From positions 1-50,346 of the forward strand of contig NZ_SSWX01000005.1 of NCBI RefSeq assembly GCF_004803635.1: 50,346 bases of DNA, written 5' to 3'. Numbering within the stretch: position 1 is the first letter of the stretch; each line of letters starts with the position of its first letter. The translations under genes and the position numbers were made by a program. Positions 18,060-26,958 of this stretch are shown here, piece by piece. The notes beneath the pieces were generated by a model. The model had not been told where the DNA came from and ran no database searches. It saw nothing but the letters and a program-made list of their open reading frames with translations. The stretch comes from Lampropedia aestuarii (lineage in GTDB: Bacteria; Pseudomonadota; Gammaproteobacteria; Burkholderiales; Burkholderiaceae_C).

Positions 18060-19055
18060 ATGAAACTGTTATTTGTGGTGGATCCCCTGGCGAGCTTCAA
18101 GATCTACAAAGACACGACGTACGTGATGATGCGCGAGGCACAGCGTCGCGGCCATGAGGTCTCGGTCTGCGTGCCAAGCGATATTTTCTGGTTGCAGGGC
18201 GGCCGTGTGACCGCACAGGTGGAAACGATTGCGTTGCCTGAGGTCGATATGGCCGCATATGCCGCTGGCAGCGCCACAGAGGCTTGGTGGCAGCTGCAGC
18301 AAGTGCACACACTGGCCTTGGCGGACTTTGATGCGGTGCTGATGCGCAAAGACCCGCCGTTTGACAGCGAGTTCTTCTACACCACCCATTTGCTCAGCCA
18401 GGCCGAGCGCGAAGGCGCCAAGGTGTTTAACAAGCCTGCTGCGCTGCGTGACCATCCTGAGAAACTAGATATTTTGGAGTTCCCAGAGTGGATTGGCCCG
18501 ACCTTGGTCACGCGTGATCCAGAGCGTATCCGCGCCTTCCATGCCGAGCATGGCGACATCATTCTCAAACCCCTTGATGGCATGGGCGGCATGGGCATTT
18601 TCCGGGTGGGGGCTGACGGTATGAATCTGGGCAGCATCATTGAAACCCTCAATGACCATGGCCGCACCTCGGTGATGGTGCAGCGCTACATTCCGGCGAT
18701 CAAGCAGGGCGATAAGCGCATTTTGATCATTGATGGCCAGGTCGTGCCGTATGCACTGGCACGCATTCCGCAAGGCAACGAAATCCGCGGCAATATGGCC
18801 GTGGGCGGCAAAGCCGTAGCCCAGCTGCTGAGCGCGCGCGATGTGCAGATTGCCGAGGCGATTGGTGCACGTTTGGCCGCGCGTGGCTTGCTCTTGATTG
18901 GCCTTGATGTGATTGGGGATTTTGTCACTGAAATCAATGTCACCAGCCCCACCGGGTTTCAGGAGATTTTCAATCAAACCGGTTGCGATGTGGCCGCCTT
19001 GTACATCGATGCGATTGAGCGCCGCCAAGCAACTTGGCTGAGCACCAACGCATAA
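18060..19055 (+). CDS. gshB: Glutathione synthetase
   Basis: ATP-grasp enzyme that adds glycine to gamma-glutamylcysteine, completing glutathione. The 331-residue product starts MKLLFVVDPLASFKIYKDTTY, the conserved GshB N-terminus. It has the Gly-rich KPLDGMGGMGIFRV loop and the C-terminal INVTSPTGFQEI substrate/metal region. The open frame begins at a TTG at 17958, but only the ATG at 18060 matches the family. It pairs functionally with gshA at 6351-7640, although the two genes are on opposite strands. Confidence 0.96.
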   Translation: MKLLFVVDPLASFKIYKDTTYVMMREAQRRGHEVSVCVPSDIFWLQGGRVTAQVETIALPEVDMAAYAAGSATEAWWQLQQVHTLALADFDAVLMRKDPPFDSEFFYTTHLLSQAEREGAKVFNKPAALRDHPEKLDILEFPEWIGPTLVTRDPERIRAFHAEHGDIILKPLDGMGGMGIFRVGADGMNLGSIIETLNDHGRTSVMVQRYIPAIKQGDKRILIIDGQVVPYALARIPQGNEIRGNMAVGGKAVAQLLSARDVQIAEAIGARLAARGLLLIGLDVIGDFVTEINVTSPTGFQEIFNQTGCDVAALYIDAIERRQATWLSTNA

Positions 19056-19296
19056 ACCATCACTTGGATTTGCACTCGTGGTGCAGCACAGTGGTCTTGC
19101 GATCAGGACCGCTTTGCTGCGCTTGTGCATTGCATTTCTCGCGATGAAAGCAGCATATAACCTGAAGTTTTAAAAAAACAGGGAAAATCGCCACTTTTGC
19201 GTTGCACGTTTTTGGCTTAACGGCCTGCGTGTGGAAAAAAGTGAATGCCTGCGTGCTGCAGCAGGCCCATCGTGTATCAATTACTGGAAGCGCAAC

Positions 19297-20070
19297 ATGG
19301 CTGCATTCAACGAAGAGAAGATTCTCTCCATCCACCACTGGAACGACACCTTATTCAGTTTCAAAACCACGCGTGATCCTTCACTGCGTTTCTCCAACGG
19401 CCACTTTACGATGATTGGACTGCCGGTCAATGGCAAGCCCTTGTTGCGCGCCTACAGTATTGCCAGTGCCAATTACGAAGAGCATTTGGAGTTTTTCTCC
19501 ATCAAGGTTCCGGACGGCCCCTTGACCTCGCGCTTGCAGCACATCCAGGTGGGCGATACATTGCTGGTGGGCAAGAAGCCCACAGGCACGTTGCTGTTGG
19601 ACTATTTGTTACCAGGCAAACGCTTGTACCTGCTCTCAACTGGTACTGGCTTGGCGCCGTTCTTGAGCACGATTCGCGACCCTGAAACCTATGAGCGTTT
19701 TGAGCAAGTCATTCTGGTGCATGGCACGCGTTTTGTGAATGAGCTGGCATACCAGGAACTGATTAACCACACCTTGCCAGAGCACGAGTTTTTGGGTGAG
19801 TTTGTCAAAGGCCGCCTGCATTACTACCCCACCGTGACGCGTGAAGATTTCCGCAACCAAGGCCGTATTACGACCTTGATTGAGAATGGCAAATTGTTCA
19901 CCGATTTGGGCTTGCCCGCCATCAACCGCGCAGAAGACCGCATCATGATTTGCGGCAGCCCTGCCATGTTGTTTGATTTGAAAAATCTGTTCGAGCACCG
20001 TGGCTTCATTGAAGGCAATACCTCGACGCCAGGCGAATTTGTAGTGGAGCGGGCATTCGCAGAGAAATAG
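19297..20070 (+). CDS. fpr: Ferredoxin--NADP+ reductase
   Basis: FAD-dependent reductase of 257 residues exchanging electrons between NADP(H) and ferredoxin or flavodoxin. It has the FAD motif RAYSIAS (51-57), the NADP-binding GTGLAPF (116-122), and the CGSPAML segment. It ends VVERAFAEK, the extended C-terminus typical of bacterial subclass FPRs such as those of Rhodobacter and Azotobacter. The ATG at 19297 has GGAAG six bases upstream. The open frame upstream to 19231 is not FPR-like. A strong terminator follows. Confidence 0.94.
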   Translation: MAAFNEEKILSIHHWNDTLFSFKTTRDPSLRFSNGHFTMIGLPVNGKPLLRAYSIASANYEEHLEFFSIKVPDGPLTSRLQHIQVGDTLLVGKKPTGTLLLDYLLPGKRLYLLSTGTGLAPFLSTIRDPETYERFEQVILVHGTRFVNELAYQELINHTLPEHEFLGEFVKGRLHYYPTVTREDFRNQGRITTLIENGKLFTDLGLPAINRAEDRIMICGSPAMLFDLKNLFEHRGFIEGNTSTPGEFVVERAFAEK

Positions 20071-20114
20071 GCGGCCACGGCTTGGCTGTGCGAGTGTGAC
20101 GGCCTGCGTGCGAT

Positions 20115-20141
20115 AAAAAACGCCCATGCGGGCGTTTTTTT
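20115..20141. terminator. Bidirectional terminator between fpr and the Crp-like gene
   Basis: AAAAAACGCCC, loop ATGC, GGGCGTTTTTTT: a short GC stem flanked by A-run and T-run, so it can act on both strands. It lies between the converging fpr (+) and Crp/Fnr regulator (-) genes. Confidence 0.85.
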
Positions 20142-20188
20142 GCGTCCAATGCGTGGTGCACGCTTAGTGCCAAGTTTAGTGCCTGGTG

Positions 20189-20887
20189 CTATTGGCTGTT
20201 GCAGGCCTGCTGAATACCAGCCGCATCCAAAACGGTAATGCCGCCGTAGTCAATGCGAATCCAGCCATGCTGGCGAAACGCTTGCAAGACTTTGTTGACC
20301 GACTGGCGCGAGGCCCCAACCATCGCGGCCAGCTCGGATTGCGACAAACGCACCGTGCTGCTGGCGCTAGAGGCACTGCCCGCTGCACGGGTAGCGGCGC
20401 CGTTAGAGGGCAAGCCGCGATGCACCGCTAAAATCTGCCGCGCAACCCGCACGGTGACTGCATCCAGGCTGGCGCCTTCGTAGCTGTGCGAGACCACCCT
20501 CAACTGCGCGGACAGCAAGCGCATGATGGTGCGGTCAAAGCTAGGGAATTCTGTGCTGAGCTGCACAAAGGCGCTGCGGCTCAAAACACCCACCTCGACA
20601 GCCGTGCTGGCTTCGGTCGTTTGTGGGCGCGGCTCATGGTCGACCAAGCTGGTCTGGCCAAAGCAATCACCAGGCTCAAACAGGGTGTAGGTGATGTGCT
20701 TGCCGTCTGGGCGCAACACCGAGATGCGCACATGGCCGGATACCAGGCGAAACATTTCTGTGCCTGGCGAGCCTTGCTGGTAAATCAATTGCCCAGGACG
20801 GTATAGACGTTTGCGCAGCTTGGCCACAAAGGCGCGACTGAGCTCTGGCTCCATCCATTGCAGTAAATCAAACTTGGTATAGGCCAT
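20189..20887 (-). CDS. Crp/Fnr-family transcriptional regulator
   Basis: Regulator of 232 residues with an N-terminal cyclic-nucleotide-binding beta-roll (GQLIYQQGSPGTEMFRLVSGHVRI, about 32-55) and a C-terminal winged helix-turn-helix (LSQSELAAMVGASRQSVNKVLQAFRQHGWI). There is no Fnr-type N-terminal Cys cluster, so it is closer to Crp-like proteins. The effector is unknown. It lies 78 bases downstream of the haloacid-dehalogenase-like gene on the same strand and may be read with that cluster, but nothing shows that it controls it. An Ala/Ser-rich insertion (about 164-180) precedes the HTH. Confidence 0.88.
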   Translation of the reverse strand: MAYTKFDLLQWMEPELSRAFVAKLRKRLYRPGQLIYQQGSPGTEMFRLVSGHVRISVLRPDGKHITYTLFEPGDCFGQTSLVDHEPRPQTTEASTAVEVGVLSRSAFVQLSTEFPSFDRTIMRLLSAQLRVVSHSYEGASLDAVTVRVARQILAVHRGLPSNGAATRAAGSASSASSTVRLSQSELAAMVGASRQSVNKVLQAFRQHGWIRIDYGGITVLDAAGIQQACNSQ

Positions 20888-20965
20888 GGGTACGCGAGAT
20901 TGCCCTTTGAAAACCGCATCATAGGGGCATCTGCAGCGCTCGTGGCGGCAGAGCCGGCAGGCCGC

Positions 20966-21685
20966 TTACAGCACGGCAGCCAGCTGCTCTGCCAACTCCC
21001 CAAAGCTGTTGGCATGGAAGTCCCAGACCTGCTCGGCAGCGCGGTCGGGCGCGGGGGCGCCACCGTATTCATTGGGGCGTGCCACATAGGCTGTTTGCAG
21101 GCCGCAGTCGCGCGCTGCTGCCAAGTCGCTGTGGTGGCAGGCCACCAGGCACAGCTCGCCCGGTTGAAGATGCAGCAACTCGGCGGTACGCAAATAAGCC
21201 TGAGGGGCGGGCTTGTAGTGCTGTGACACCTCAGCGCCCAATACCGCGTCCCATTGCAAGCCGTTGAAGCGGTTCATGGCCACCATCAAAGCCACATTGG
21301 CATTGGACAAGGTGACCACAGGCAGCAGTTGGCGCAGTTGTGCCAAGCCTTGTGGCACGTCTGGCCAGGGCTGCAATTGCCGCCATGCCAGTGCCAGCTC
21401 GGCCACTTCCGCAGAGTGCTGCAGTGCCGCTGGCAGGCCGTGCTGTGCTAGCAGCAACTGCAGCATTTCGTGGTGCAAGGTATCCAGCGCCACAAAATCA
21501 CGTGCGCCACTGCGGCAGGCAGCCATCGCCGGTTGGTAGAGCGCACGCCAGCCATCGGCAAATTGTTCTGGGCTGATGTGTGGCAGGTGCTGGGCGACAA
21601 AACCGCTGGCTTGCTGCGCAATGCTGCTGCGCCAATCAACGACGGTGCCAAACACATCAAAAGCCAGGGCTTTAGGGGCTTGCAT
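20966..21685 (-). CDS. Type II haloacid dehalogenase-like hydrolase (HAD superfamily)
   Basis: HAD hydrolase of 239 residues, the length of L-2-haloacid dehalogenases. Nucleophile Asp10 is in FDVFGTVVDW with Thr14, motif II is TLSNAN (Ser127-Asn128), and motif III Lys158 is in HYKPAPQAY. Motif III/IV reads ACHHSDLAAARDCG (His184, His185, Asp187), whereas classical L-DEX enzymes have S-x-N-x-x-D here. It therefore belongs to the CH(N/H)xDL subgroup, whose activity on halogenated acids is less certain. The gene follows the fluoroacetate-dehalogenase-like gene by 42 bases on the same strand, which supports a role on related substrates. Confidence 0.82.
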   Translation of the reverse strand: MQAPKALAFDVFGTVVDWRSSIAQQASGFVAQHLPHISPEQFADGWRALYQPAMAACRSGARDFVALDTLHHEMLQLLLAQHGLPAALQHSAEVAELALAWRQLQPWPDVPQGLAQLRQLLPVVTLSNANVALMVAMNRFNGLQWDAVLGAEVSQHYKPAPQAYLRTAELLHLQPGELCLVACHHSDLAAARDCGLQTAYVARPNEYGGAPAPDRAAEQVWDFHANSFGELAEQLAAVL

Positions 21686-21727
21686 AGGGGCAACCTTTCT
21701 TTTTATAGAGATCGCGTGAGGCCGCTG

Positions 21728-22645
21728 TTAGGCCACTGCACTGAAAAAATTTCGCAGCTCAGCGGCCACGGCATCGGCTGCTTCTTCGGGTAAAAAATGC
21801 CCGCCAGGCAATGCCTTGCCTTGCACGTGGTGGGCCCATTGACGCCAGATGCGCACCGGCTCGGCTTTGGCGATATTACCGTGCTCGCCCCATAAGGCCA
21901 GCAACGGCGCCTGAATAAAGCGCTGGCCCAGATCTTGTGCGTCGTGCAGTTTGTCCAGGTGCCAGCCCGCGCGGTAGTCCTCACACATCGCATGCACGCA
22001 GGCCGGATCGCGGATCGCAGCGCGGTAGTCGGCCATGTGGGCGGCGGGAAATTCAAAGCCGGGCGCGGATTGGTATTGATGTCCCCAATCCACAAAAAAC
22101 TCCGGATTGCCGGCCAGCAAGGCCTCTGGCAGACCGCCGTCTTGCGCAAACAAGGACCAATGCCACATGCGGATGGCACTGGTGCTGTTGAGCGCGTTCC
22201 ACACATCCAGAGTGGGGACGATATCCAATACCGCGATGGCGGCCACGGCCTCGGGGTGGTCCAGCGCCAGCCGATAGGCGACTCGGCCGCCGCGGTCATG
22301 GCCGGCGAGCAAAAAGCGGCTATAGCCTAGGGCTTGCATCACCGCTATTTGGTCCAGCGCCATGGTGCGTTTGGCGTAGTTGCTGTGGTCGGCATTGCCG
22401 GCGGGCTTGCCAGAGCGGCCATAGCCACGCAGATCAGGCAGCACAATGGTGAATTGTGTGGCCAACTGCTGGGCCACTTCGCTCCAGCACAGCCGTGTTT
22501 GTGGGCAGCCGTGTAGCAGCAGCAAGGCTGGGCCTTGGCCGCCTATGAGCACATCGATGGGGACTTCGTCAGCGCCAAGCAGTGTGCGGCGTTCAAAGCC
22601 TGGGATGAGCCCGCTGGGCATGTCAGTGTGTGGGGTAGAGGTCAT
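21728..22645 (-). CDS. Haloacetate (fluoroacetate) dehalogenase-like alpha/beta hydrolase
   Basis: Alpha/beta hydrolase of 305 residues with what appears to be the full catalytic apparatus of fluoroacetate dehalogenases (FAcD). Nucleophile Asp117 with carboxylate-binding Arg118 and Arg121 is in GHDRGGRVAYR, and Asp141 is in VLDIVPT. The halide-binding His162 and Trp163 are in MWHWSLFAQ, Tyr224 is in CEDYRAG and base His283 is in GHFLPEE. These match residues I recall from the Rhodopseudomonas palustris RPA1163 structure. Expected reaction: hydrolysis of the C-F or C-Cl bond of haloacetate to glycolate. GGAG stands 8 bases before the ATG. It lies 18 bases after the previous hydrolase gene in an operon-like run. 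Confidence 0.85.
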   Translation of the reverse strand: MTSTPHTDMPSGLIPGFERRTLLGADEVPIDVLIGGQGPALLLLHGCPQTRLCWSEVAQQLATQFTIVLPDLRGYGRSGKPAGNADHSNYAKRTMALDQIAVMQALGYSRFLLAGHDRGGRVAYRLALDHPEAVAAIAVLDIVPTLDVWNALNSTSAIRMWHWSLFAQDGGLPEALLAGNPEFFVDWGHQYQSAPGFEFPAAHMADYRAAIRDPACVHAMCEDYRAGWHLDKLHDAQDLGQRFIQAPLLALWGEHGNIAKAEPVRIWRQWAHHVQGKALPGGHFLPEEAADAVAAELRNFFSAVA

Positions 22646-22663
22646 GAGATAGGCTCCAAAGGG

Positions 22664-23566
22664 TTAAATGACGGCTTGGGCAGGGGCGGTATGGGCGTGT
22701 TCAGCCAGCCAGTCGAGAAGTAGCGCATTGACGGCCTCGGGGGCTTCACGGTGCAGAAAGTGGCCCGTGCCTGGGACTTCCTGGTAGCGGTAGGTGCCAC
22801 AAAAAAATCCGGCTTGTTGGGACATCACCTCGGCGCGCACATCGTCTGCACCGCACACCGCCAAGGTGGTCGTGGCAATCGGTGCATCCAGCTGGTGCCA
22901 CAGGGCTGCGTGGGCGGGGTCGCGGTAGTCGCTGCGCAGCAAGGCACGGTAATACCCGACGCAGGCAGACAAGCAACCCGGCTCGGCCAGCATGCGCTTG
23001 ATGTGCGCCAGATGCGCATGTTCCTGGTGTTTGGGGGACCAGTCGCGCCAGAGAAAATCAATGAAGGCGTAGTCATTGAGTGGCACGGCGTGCTCGGCCA
23101 TGCCATCGATTTGAAAAAACCACCAATGAAAAGCGCGCTGTATTTGCACCGGGCTGAGCGCATCGCCCAGCGCTGCGTTGACATGCGGGATGGCCATCAC
23201 GACGGCGCTGCGCACCGCCTGCGGGTACATGGCCAGCACCCCGTAAGTAATCGCCGCGCCCCAGTCCTGAGCAATGATATGGGCGGGCTGGCCGTGGTTG
23301 AGTGCGCCGATCAATTCGCGCACATCTTTGGCCAGGGTGATGCGGTCGTAATAGGGCTGGCTGGGTATTTGGCTCGGCGCGTAGCCGCGCAGCCAAGGTG
23401 CCACCACGCGCCAGCCTTGGTTGGCCAGCGCAGTTATTTGTGCCTGCCAGGTCCAGGCATTGTCGGGAAAACCGTGCAGCAGCAACACCAGTGGGCCTGT
23501 GCCAGCTTCCAGATAGGCAAAGTCCAGGCCGTTGGCGCGCACGGTTTTTTGGCTGATGGCGCTCAT
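22664..23566 (-). CDS. Alpha/beta hydrolase, epoxide hydrolase/haloalkane dehalogenase-like
   Basis: Protein of 300 residues with oxyanion motif HGFP (31-34), nucleophile Asp101 in AQDWGAAI, acid Asp242 in CGADD, and base His269 in GTGHFLHRE. The cap carries Tyr205-Tyr206. An Asp nucleophile separates it from esterases and places it with soluble epoxide hydrolases and haloalkane dehalogenases. The DWG context is more epoxide-hydrolase-like; the true substrate is unknown. The start overlaps the MFS transporter stop as ATGA, so the two are translationally coupled. Confidence 0.85.
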   Translation of the reverse strand: MSAISQKTVRANGLDFAYLEAGTGPLVLLLHGFPDNAWTWQAQITALANQGWRVVAPWLRGYAPSQIPSQPYYDRITLAKDVRELIGALNHGQPAHIIAQDWGAAITYGVLAMYPQAVRSAVVMAIPHVNAALGDALSPVQIQRAFHWWFFQIDGMAEHAVPLNDYAFIDFLWRDWSPKHQEHAHLAHIKRMLAEPGCLSACVGYYRALLRSDYRDPAHAALWHQLDAPIATTTLAVCGADDVRAEVMSQQAGFFCGTYRYQEVPGTGHFLHREAPEAVNALLLDWLAEHAHTAPAQAVI

Positions 23567-24903
23567 GCCGCAGCACCTTGCAACGCCGATTGCGCCGCGC
23601 GTTGTCTAGTGCCCAGCAGCAGCGCGAAAACCCCCAGCACAACTATCGTGGCCATCAAATAAATGCCCATCGTGGCGCTGCCAGTTTCGGTGCGGATTTT
23701 GCCAATCACGAAGGGGCTGAGAAAACCGGCCAGGTTGCCTACGCTGGCAATGATGGCGATGCCTGCGGCCGATTCTGCGCGTGACAATGTGGTGGTGGCA
23801 TAGGTCCAAAAAGGCGGCAGCGAGGAGTACAAACCGGCCGTGGCCACGGCCAACAAGGCCAGTGAAATGGCGAACTGCTTGCTGGCCATGGGCAGGACCA
23901 CCAAGGCTATTACACCCAAACAGGCGGGCAAGGCCACGTGCCAGCGCCGTTCATTGAGGCGGTCGGAGCTTTTGCCCAAGACAATCATGGCCAAGCCCGC
24001 GACGGTGTAAGGAATGGCAGAGTACAGGCCAATGTGCAGGTAGTTCGACACGCCCAGTTCGCGAATCGTCATCGGCAGCCAAAAGGCAATGATGTAGCCA
24101 CCGGCCAAAATCGCAAAATAGACGAAGGCAAACAAATACACCAAGGGCTGGCTGAAGGCGCTGCGCAAAGTCGGCTGCTGTGCCTGGCCGCCTGAGCTGG
24201 CCATGTTTTCAGCGGCAATGGTGTCGATCACCGCCCGCTTTTCTGCCGCACTCAGCCATTGGGCGTCTTTGGGTTTGTCGTCCAGGTAAAAGTACACGAT
24301 CAAGCCCAGCAGGCAGCTTGGCAGGCCTTCGATGACAAACATCCACTGCCAGCCGCGCAGACCGGCGTAGCCATCCATGGATTGCAAAATCCAGCCTGAC
24401 ACAGGCCCGGCGATGATGCCGGAGACCACCAGTGCGCTCATAAACAGGGCCAGCACTCGGGCCCGGTAGGCCGCTGGGGTCCAAAAGGTCAGGTACAAAA
24501 TAATGCCGGGGAAGAAGCCTGCTTCAAACACGCCCAGCAAAAAACGCACGATGTAGAAGTGCATCGGGGTTTGCACAAACATCGTCGCCGCTGAGGCCAG
24601 ACCCCACAGCACCATGATGCGCAGCATGGTTTTGCGTGCGCCAATTTTCTCCAGCAGCACGTTGCTGGGGACTTCAAAGAAAAAATAACCAATAAAAAAC
24701 AAGCCCGCACCAAGGCCGTAAATGGCATCTGAAAAGGCCAGGTCCTGCTTCATCTGCAGCTGGGCAAAGCCGATGTTGATGCGGTCCAAAAAGTTCATCA
24801 CATAACAGACGAACAGCAGGGGCACAATGCGCCGGATGATTTTGCGCATGGTGGTGTCCAGCGGGGCGGCGGACGCACGGGACTCCAAGGTTGAGGCTGT
24901 CAT
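23563..24903 (-). CDS. MFS transporter, anion:cation symporter (ACS) type
   Basis: Inner-membrane carrier of 446 residues with about 12 transmembrane helices and the features of the ACS family: CYVMNFLDRINIGFAQLQM in helix 1, and FFEVPSNVLLEKIGARK (motif A region). ACS members usually import organic anions such as tartrate, phthalate or hexuronates. Coupling to two hydrolases and an IlvD/Edd dehydratase suggests uptake of the acid that the operon degrades. GGAG lies 7 bases before the ATG. The gap to ilvD is 157 bases. Confidence 0.9.
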   Translation of the reverse strand: MTASTLESRASAAPLDTTMRKIIRRIVPLLFVCYVMNFLDRINIGFAQLQMKQDLAFSDAIYGLGAGLFFIGYFFFEVPSNVLLEKIGARKTMLRIMVLWGLASAATMFVQTPMHFYIVRFLLGVFEAGFFPGIILYLTFWTPAAYRARVLALFMSALVVSGIIAGPVSGWILQSMDGYAGLRGWQWMFVIEGLPSCLLGLIVYFYLDDKPKDAQWLSAAEKRAVIDTIAAENMASSGGQAQQPTLRSAFSQPLVYLFAFVYFAILAGGYIIAFWLPMTIRELGVSNYLHIGLYSAIPYTVAGLAMIVLGKSSDRLNERRWHVALPACLGVIALVVLPMASKQFAISLALLAVATAGLYSSLPPFWTYATTTLSRAESAAGIAIIASVGNLAGFLSPFVIGKIRTETGSATMGIYLMATIVVLGVFALLLGTRQRAAQSALQGAAA

Positions 24904-25060
24904 GGTATGTCTCCAATGATTGTGAAGTAAATGCCGTCTGTTGCGGCGTTAGGCAAAAAAGTCGCAGTTCTGCCGCGTGAGGCAGTGGGATCGGCCCCGC
25001 ACCAGCAGCCGCATGGGGGCTTGGCCACGGCCCGTCCCCATGCGCTAAAAGGCTCAGCGC

Positions 25061-26803
25061 TTAGACCGGTGTGGAGGTGCCGGCTGCGCCAGAGTGCGTG
25101 ACCGCACCGCGATCGGCTTGGCCGACCAAGCGGGCGTATTTTTCATCCACGCCGCTCAAAGGCTCGGGGCGCTGGCGTGCGCTCCAAGCGGCTTTGCGGC
25201 GTGCCAGCTCGGACTCGTCCACCAGCAGGGCCAAGCTGCCCTGGCTGGCATCAATGCGGATGCGGTCGCCATTGCGTACCAGGGCCAGTGGCCCGCCTTG
25301 CGAGGCCTCGGGCGAGACATGGCCAACGCACAAACCGCGGGTGCCGCCTGAGAAGCGTCCATCGGTGACCAAGGCCACCGTTTGTCCACGGCCTTGGCCG
25401 ACGATGGCCGAGGTCACGGAGAGCATTTCGCGCATGCCCGGTCCGCCGTGTGGGCCTTCGTTGCGAATCACCAGTACATCGCCTTCTTCGTACGCCCGCG
25501 CACTGATGGCTTGCAGGGCATCGGCCTCGCTTTCGAAGACGCGCGCCGGGCCTTCCAACTCAAGCCGTGTCAGTCCGGCGATTTTGATCACCGCGCCGTC
25601 GGGTGCGAGATTGCCGCGCAGCACGACCAGACCGCCGCTGGCGCGGAACGGATCGGTGTGGGCGCGCACAATCGTGCCGTCTGGTGCGGCCACATCACGC
25701 AGCGCATCCTGCAGCAAGCGCCCGTCGAGAGTGGGGACGTCCCCATGCAAAAAGTCACCGTCTAGCAAGGCTTTGAGGACCACCGGAATGCCGCCAATGC
25801 GATGCAGCTCATAAGGCACATGCGGCCCGCCTGGCATCAGGCTGGCCAAGGTGGGCGTGCGCTGCAGCACCTCTTGCATATCGGCCAAGGTGAATGAGAG
25901 GCCGGCTTCATGGGCCAGTGCGGGCAAGTGCAGTGTGGCATTGGTGGAGCCACCCGTGGCTGCGACCACGGCCACGGCATTCTCCAGCCCTTTGCGGGTG
26001 ACCAAGTCGCGTGGCAGCGGCCGGCCATCGCGCAGCACATTGGCCATCAGCTGCTCAGCGGCGCGGCGAGCGACGGCTTGGCGCTGGGAGAAGGCCGCTG
26101 GAATGCCAGAAGAGCCTAAGGGGCTAAAGCCCAGCACTTCGGCGATGCTGCCGGCGGTGCCCGAGGAGAATTGGCCAGGACAGGCGCCTGAGGTGGTGAC
26201 GATATTGCGGCCCATGTCTTCCAATTGCGCTGCACTGATCTCGCCAGCGTGCACGCGGCCCACGCCTTCAAACATGCGCAGCGGATTGACCTGCTCGCCC
26301 TGGTGCCAGCCCACCAACATTTGGCCGCCATGCAAAAAGAGGCTGGGGACATTCATGCGCACCATGGCCATGAGCAGGCCGGGAATGGTTTTGTCGCAGG
26401 CGCCAATGCCGACCAGGGCGTCGTAGGACTGGGCTTTCATCACCACTTCGACCGAGTCGGCAATGATTTCGCGCGACATCAGGCTGTAGCGCATGCCATC
26501 GTGCTGCTGGGACAGCACATCGGAGACCGAGACGGTGGAGAATTCGCGGGCAGTGCCACCGCCCACTTCAATACCGAGCTTCGCAGCCTGCACTTGCGGC
26601 AGCAAGGACTGGGAGCAGGGACTGACTTCGCCATAGGTGTGGACTACGCCCACGAAAGGCTGTTGGATGGCGGCATCGTCCAGGCCGGTGGTGCGCAGTT
26701 GCCAGCGGTGCGGTGCGCGTTCTAGGCCGTGTTTGACGATTTTCGAGCGGCGGGCGGGGTCGTAGGCCGTGGTGTCGGGCTGCGGTTGAGTCGGTTGTGT
26801 CAT
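25061..26803 (-). CDS. IlvD/Edd-family dehydratase (dihydroxy-acid dehydratase-like)
   Basis: Iron-sulfur dehydratase of 580 residues. Cluster-ligand cysteines are seen in VSPCSQ (Cys63), GACDKTIPG (Cys136) and SGACPGQF (Cys208), and the [15 protein letters not shown] and [15 protein letters not shown] signatures are intact. The family includes branched-chain dihydroxy-acid dehydratase and sugar-acid dehydratases. Because the gene lies in a catabolic cluster with an ACS transporter and hydrolases, a sugar-acid or other hydroxy-acid substrate is as likely as the valine/isoleucine step. The frame extends to 26914, but the ATG at 26803 begins the plausible sequence. Confidence 0.88.
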   Translation of the reverse strand: MTQPTQPQPDTTAYDPARRSKIVKHGLERAPHRWQLRTTGLDDAAIQQPFVGVVHTYGEVSPCSQSLLPQVQAAKLGIEVGGGTAREFSTVSVSDVLSQQHDGMRYSLMSREIIADSVEVVMKAQSYDALVGIGACDKTIPGLLMAMVRMNVPSLFLHGGQMLVGWHQGEQVNPLRMFEGVGRVHAGEISAAQLEDMGRNIVTTSGACPGQFSSGTAGSIAEVLGFSPLGSSGIPAAFSQRQAVARRAAEQLMANVLRDGRPLPRDLVTRKGLENAVAVVAATGGSTNATLHLPALAHEAGLSFTLADMQEVLQRTPTLASLMPGGPHVPYELHRIGGIPVVLKALLDGDFLHGDVPTLDGRLLQDALRDVAAPDGTIVRAHTDPFRASGGLVVLRGNLAPDGAVIKIAGLTRLELEGPARVFESEADALQAISARAYEEGDVLVIRNEGPHGGPGMREMLSVTSAIVGQGRGQTVALVTDGRFSGGTRGLCVGHVSPEASQGGPLALVRNGDRIRIDASQGSLALLVDESELARRKAAWSARQRPEPLSGVDEKYARLVGQADRGAVTHSGAAGTSTPV

Positions 26804-26958
26804 CGTGATTGCTCGGGCTGGTTCAATGGCATGCCAGCCCTCTCCTTGTGCCTGAACTCTAGGGCCGAGGCATGGCCCAAGAATGTCAAGTGCTAGACAA
26901 TCTGGTGGTCTCAAACGTGCAGGTTTTCCCTAGCCAGCAGATGCTTGTCAGGCGGTGC

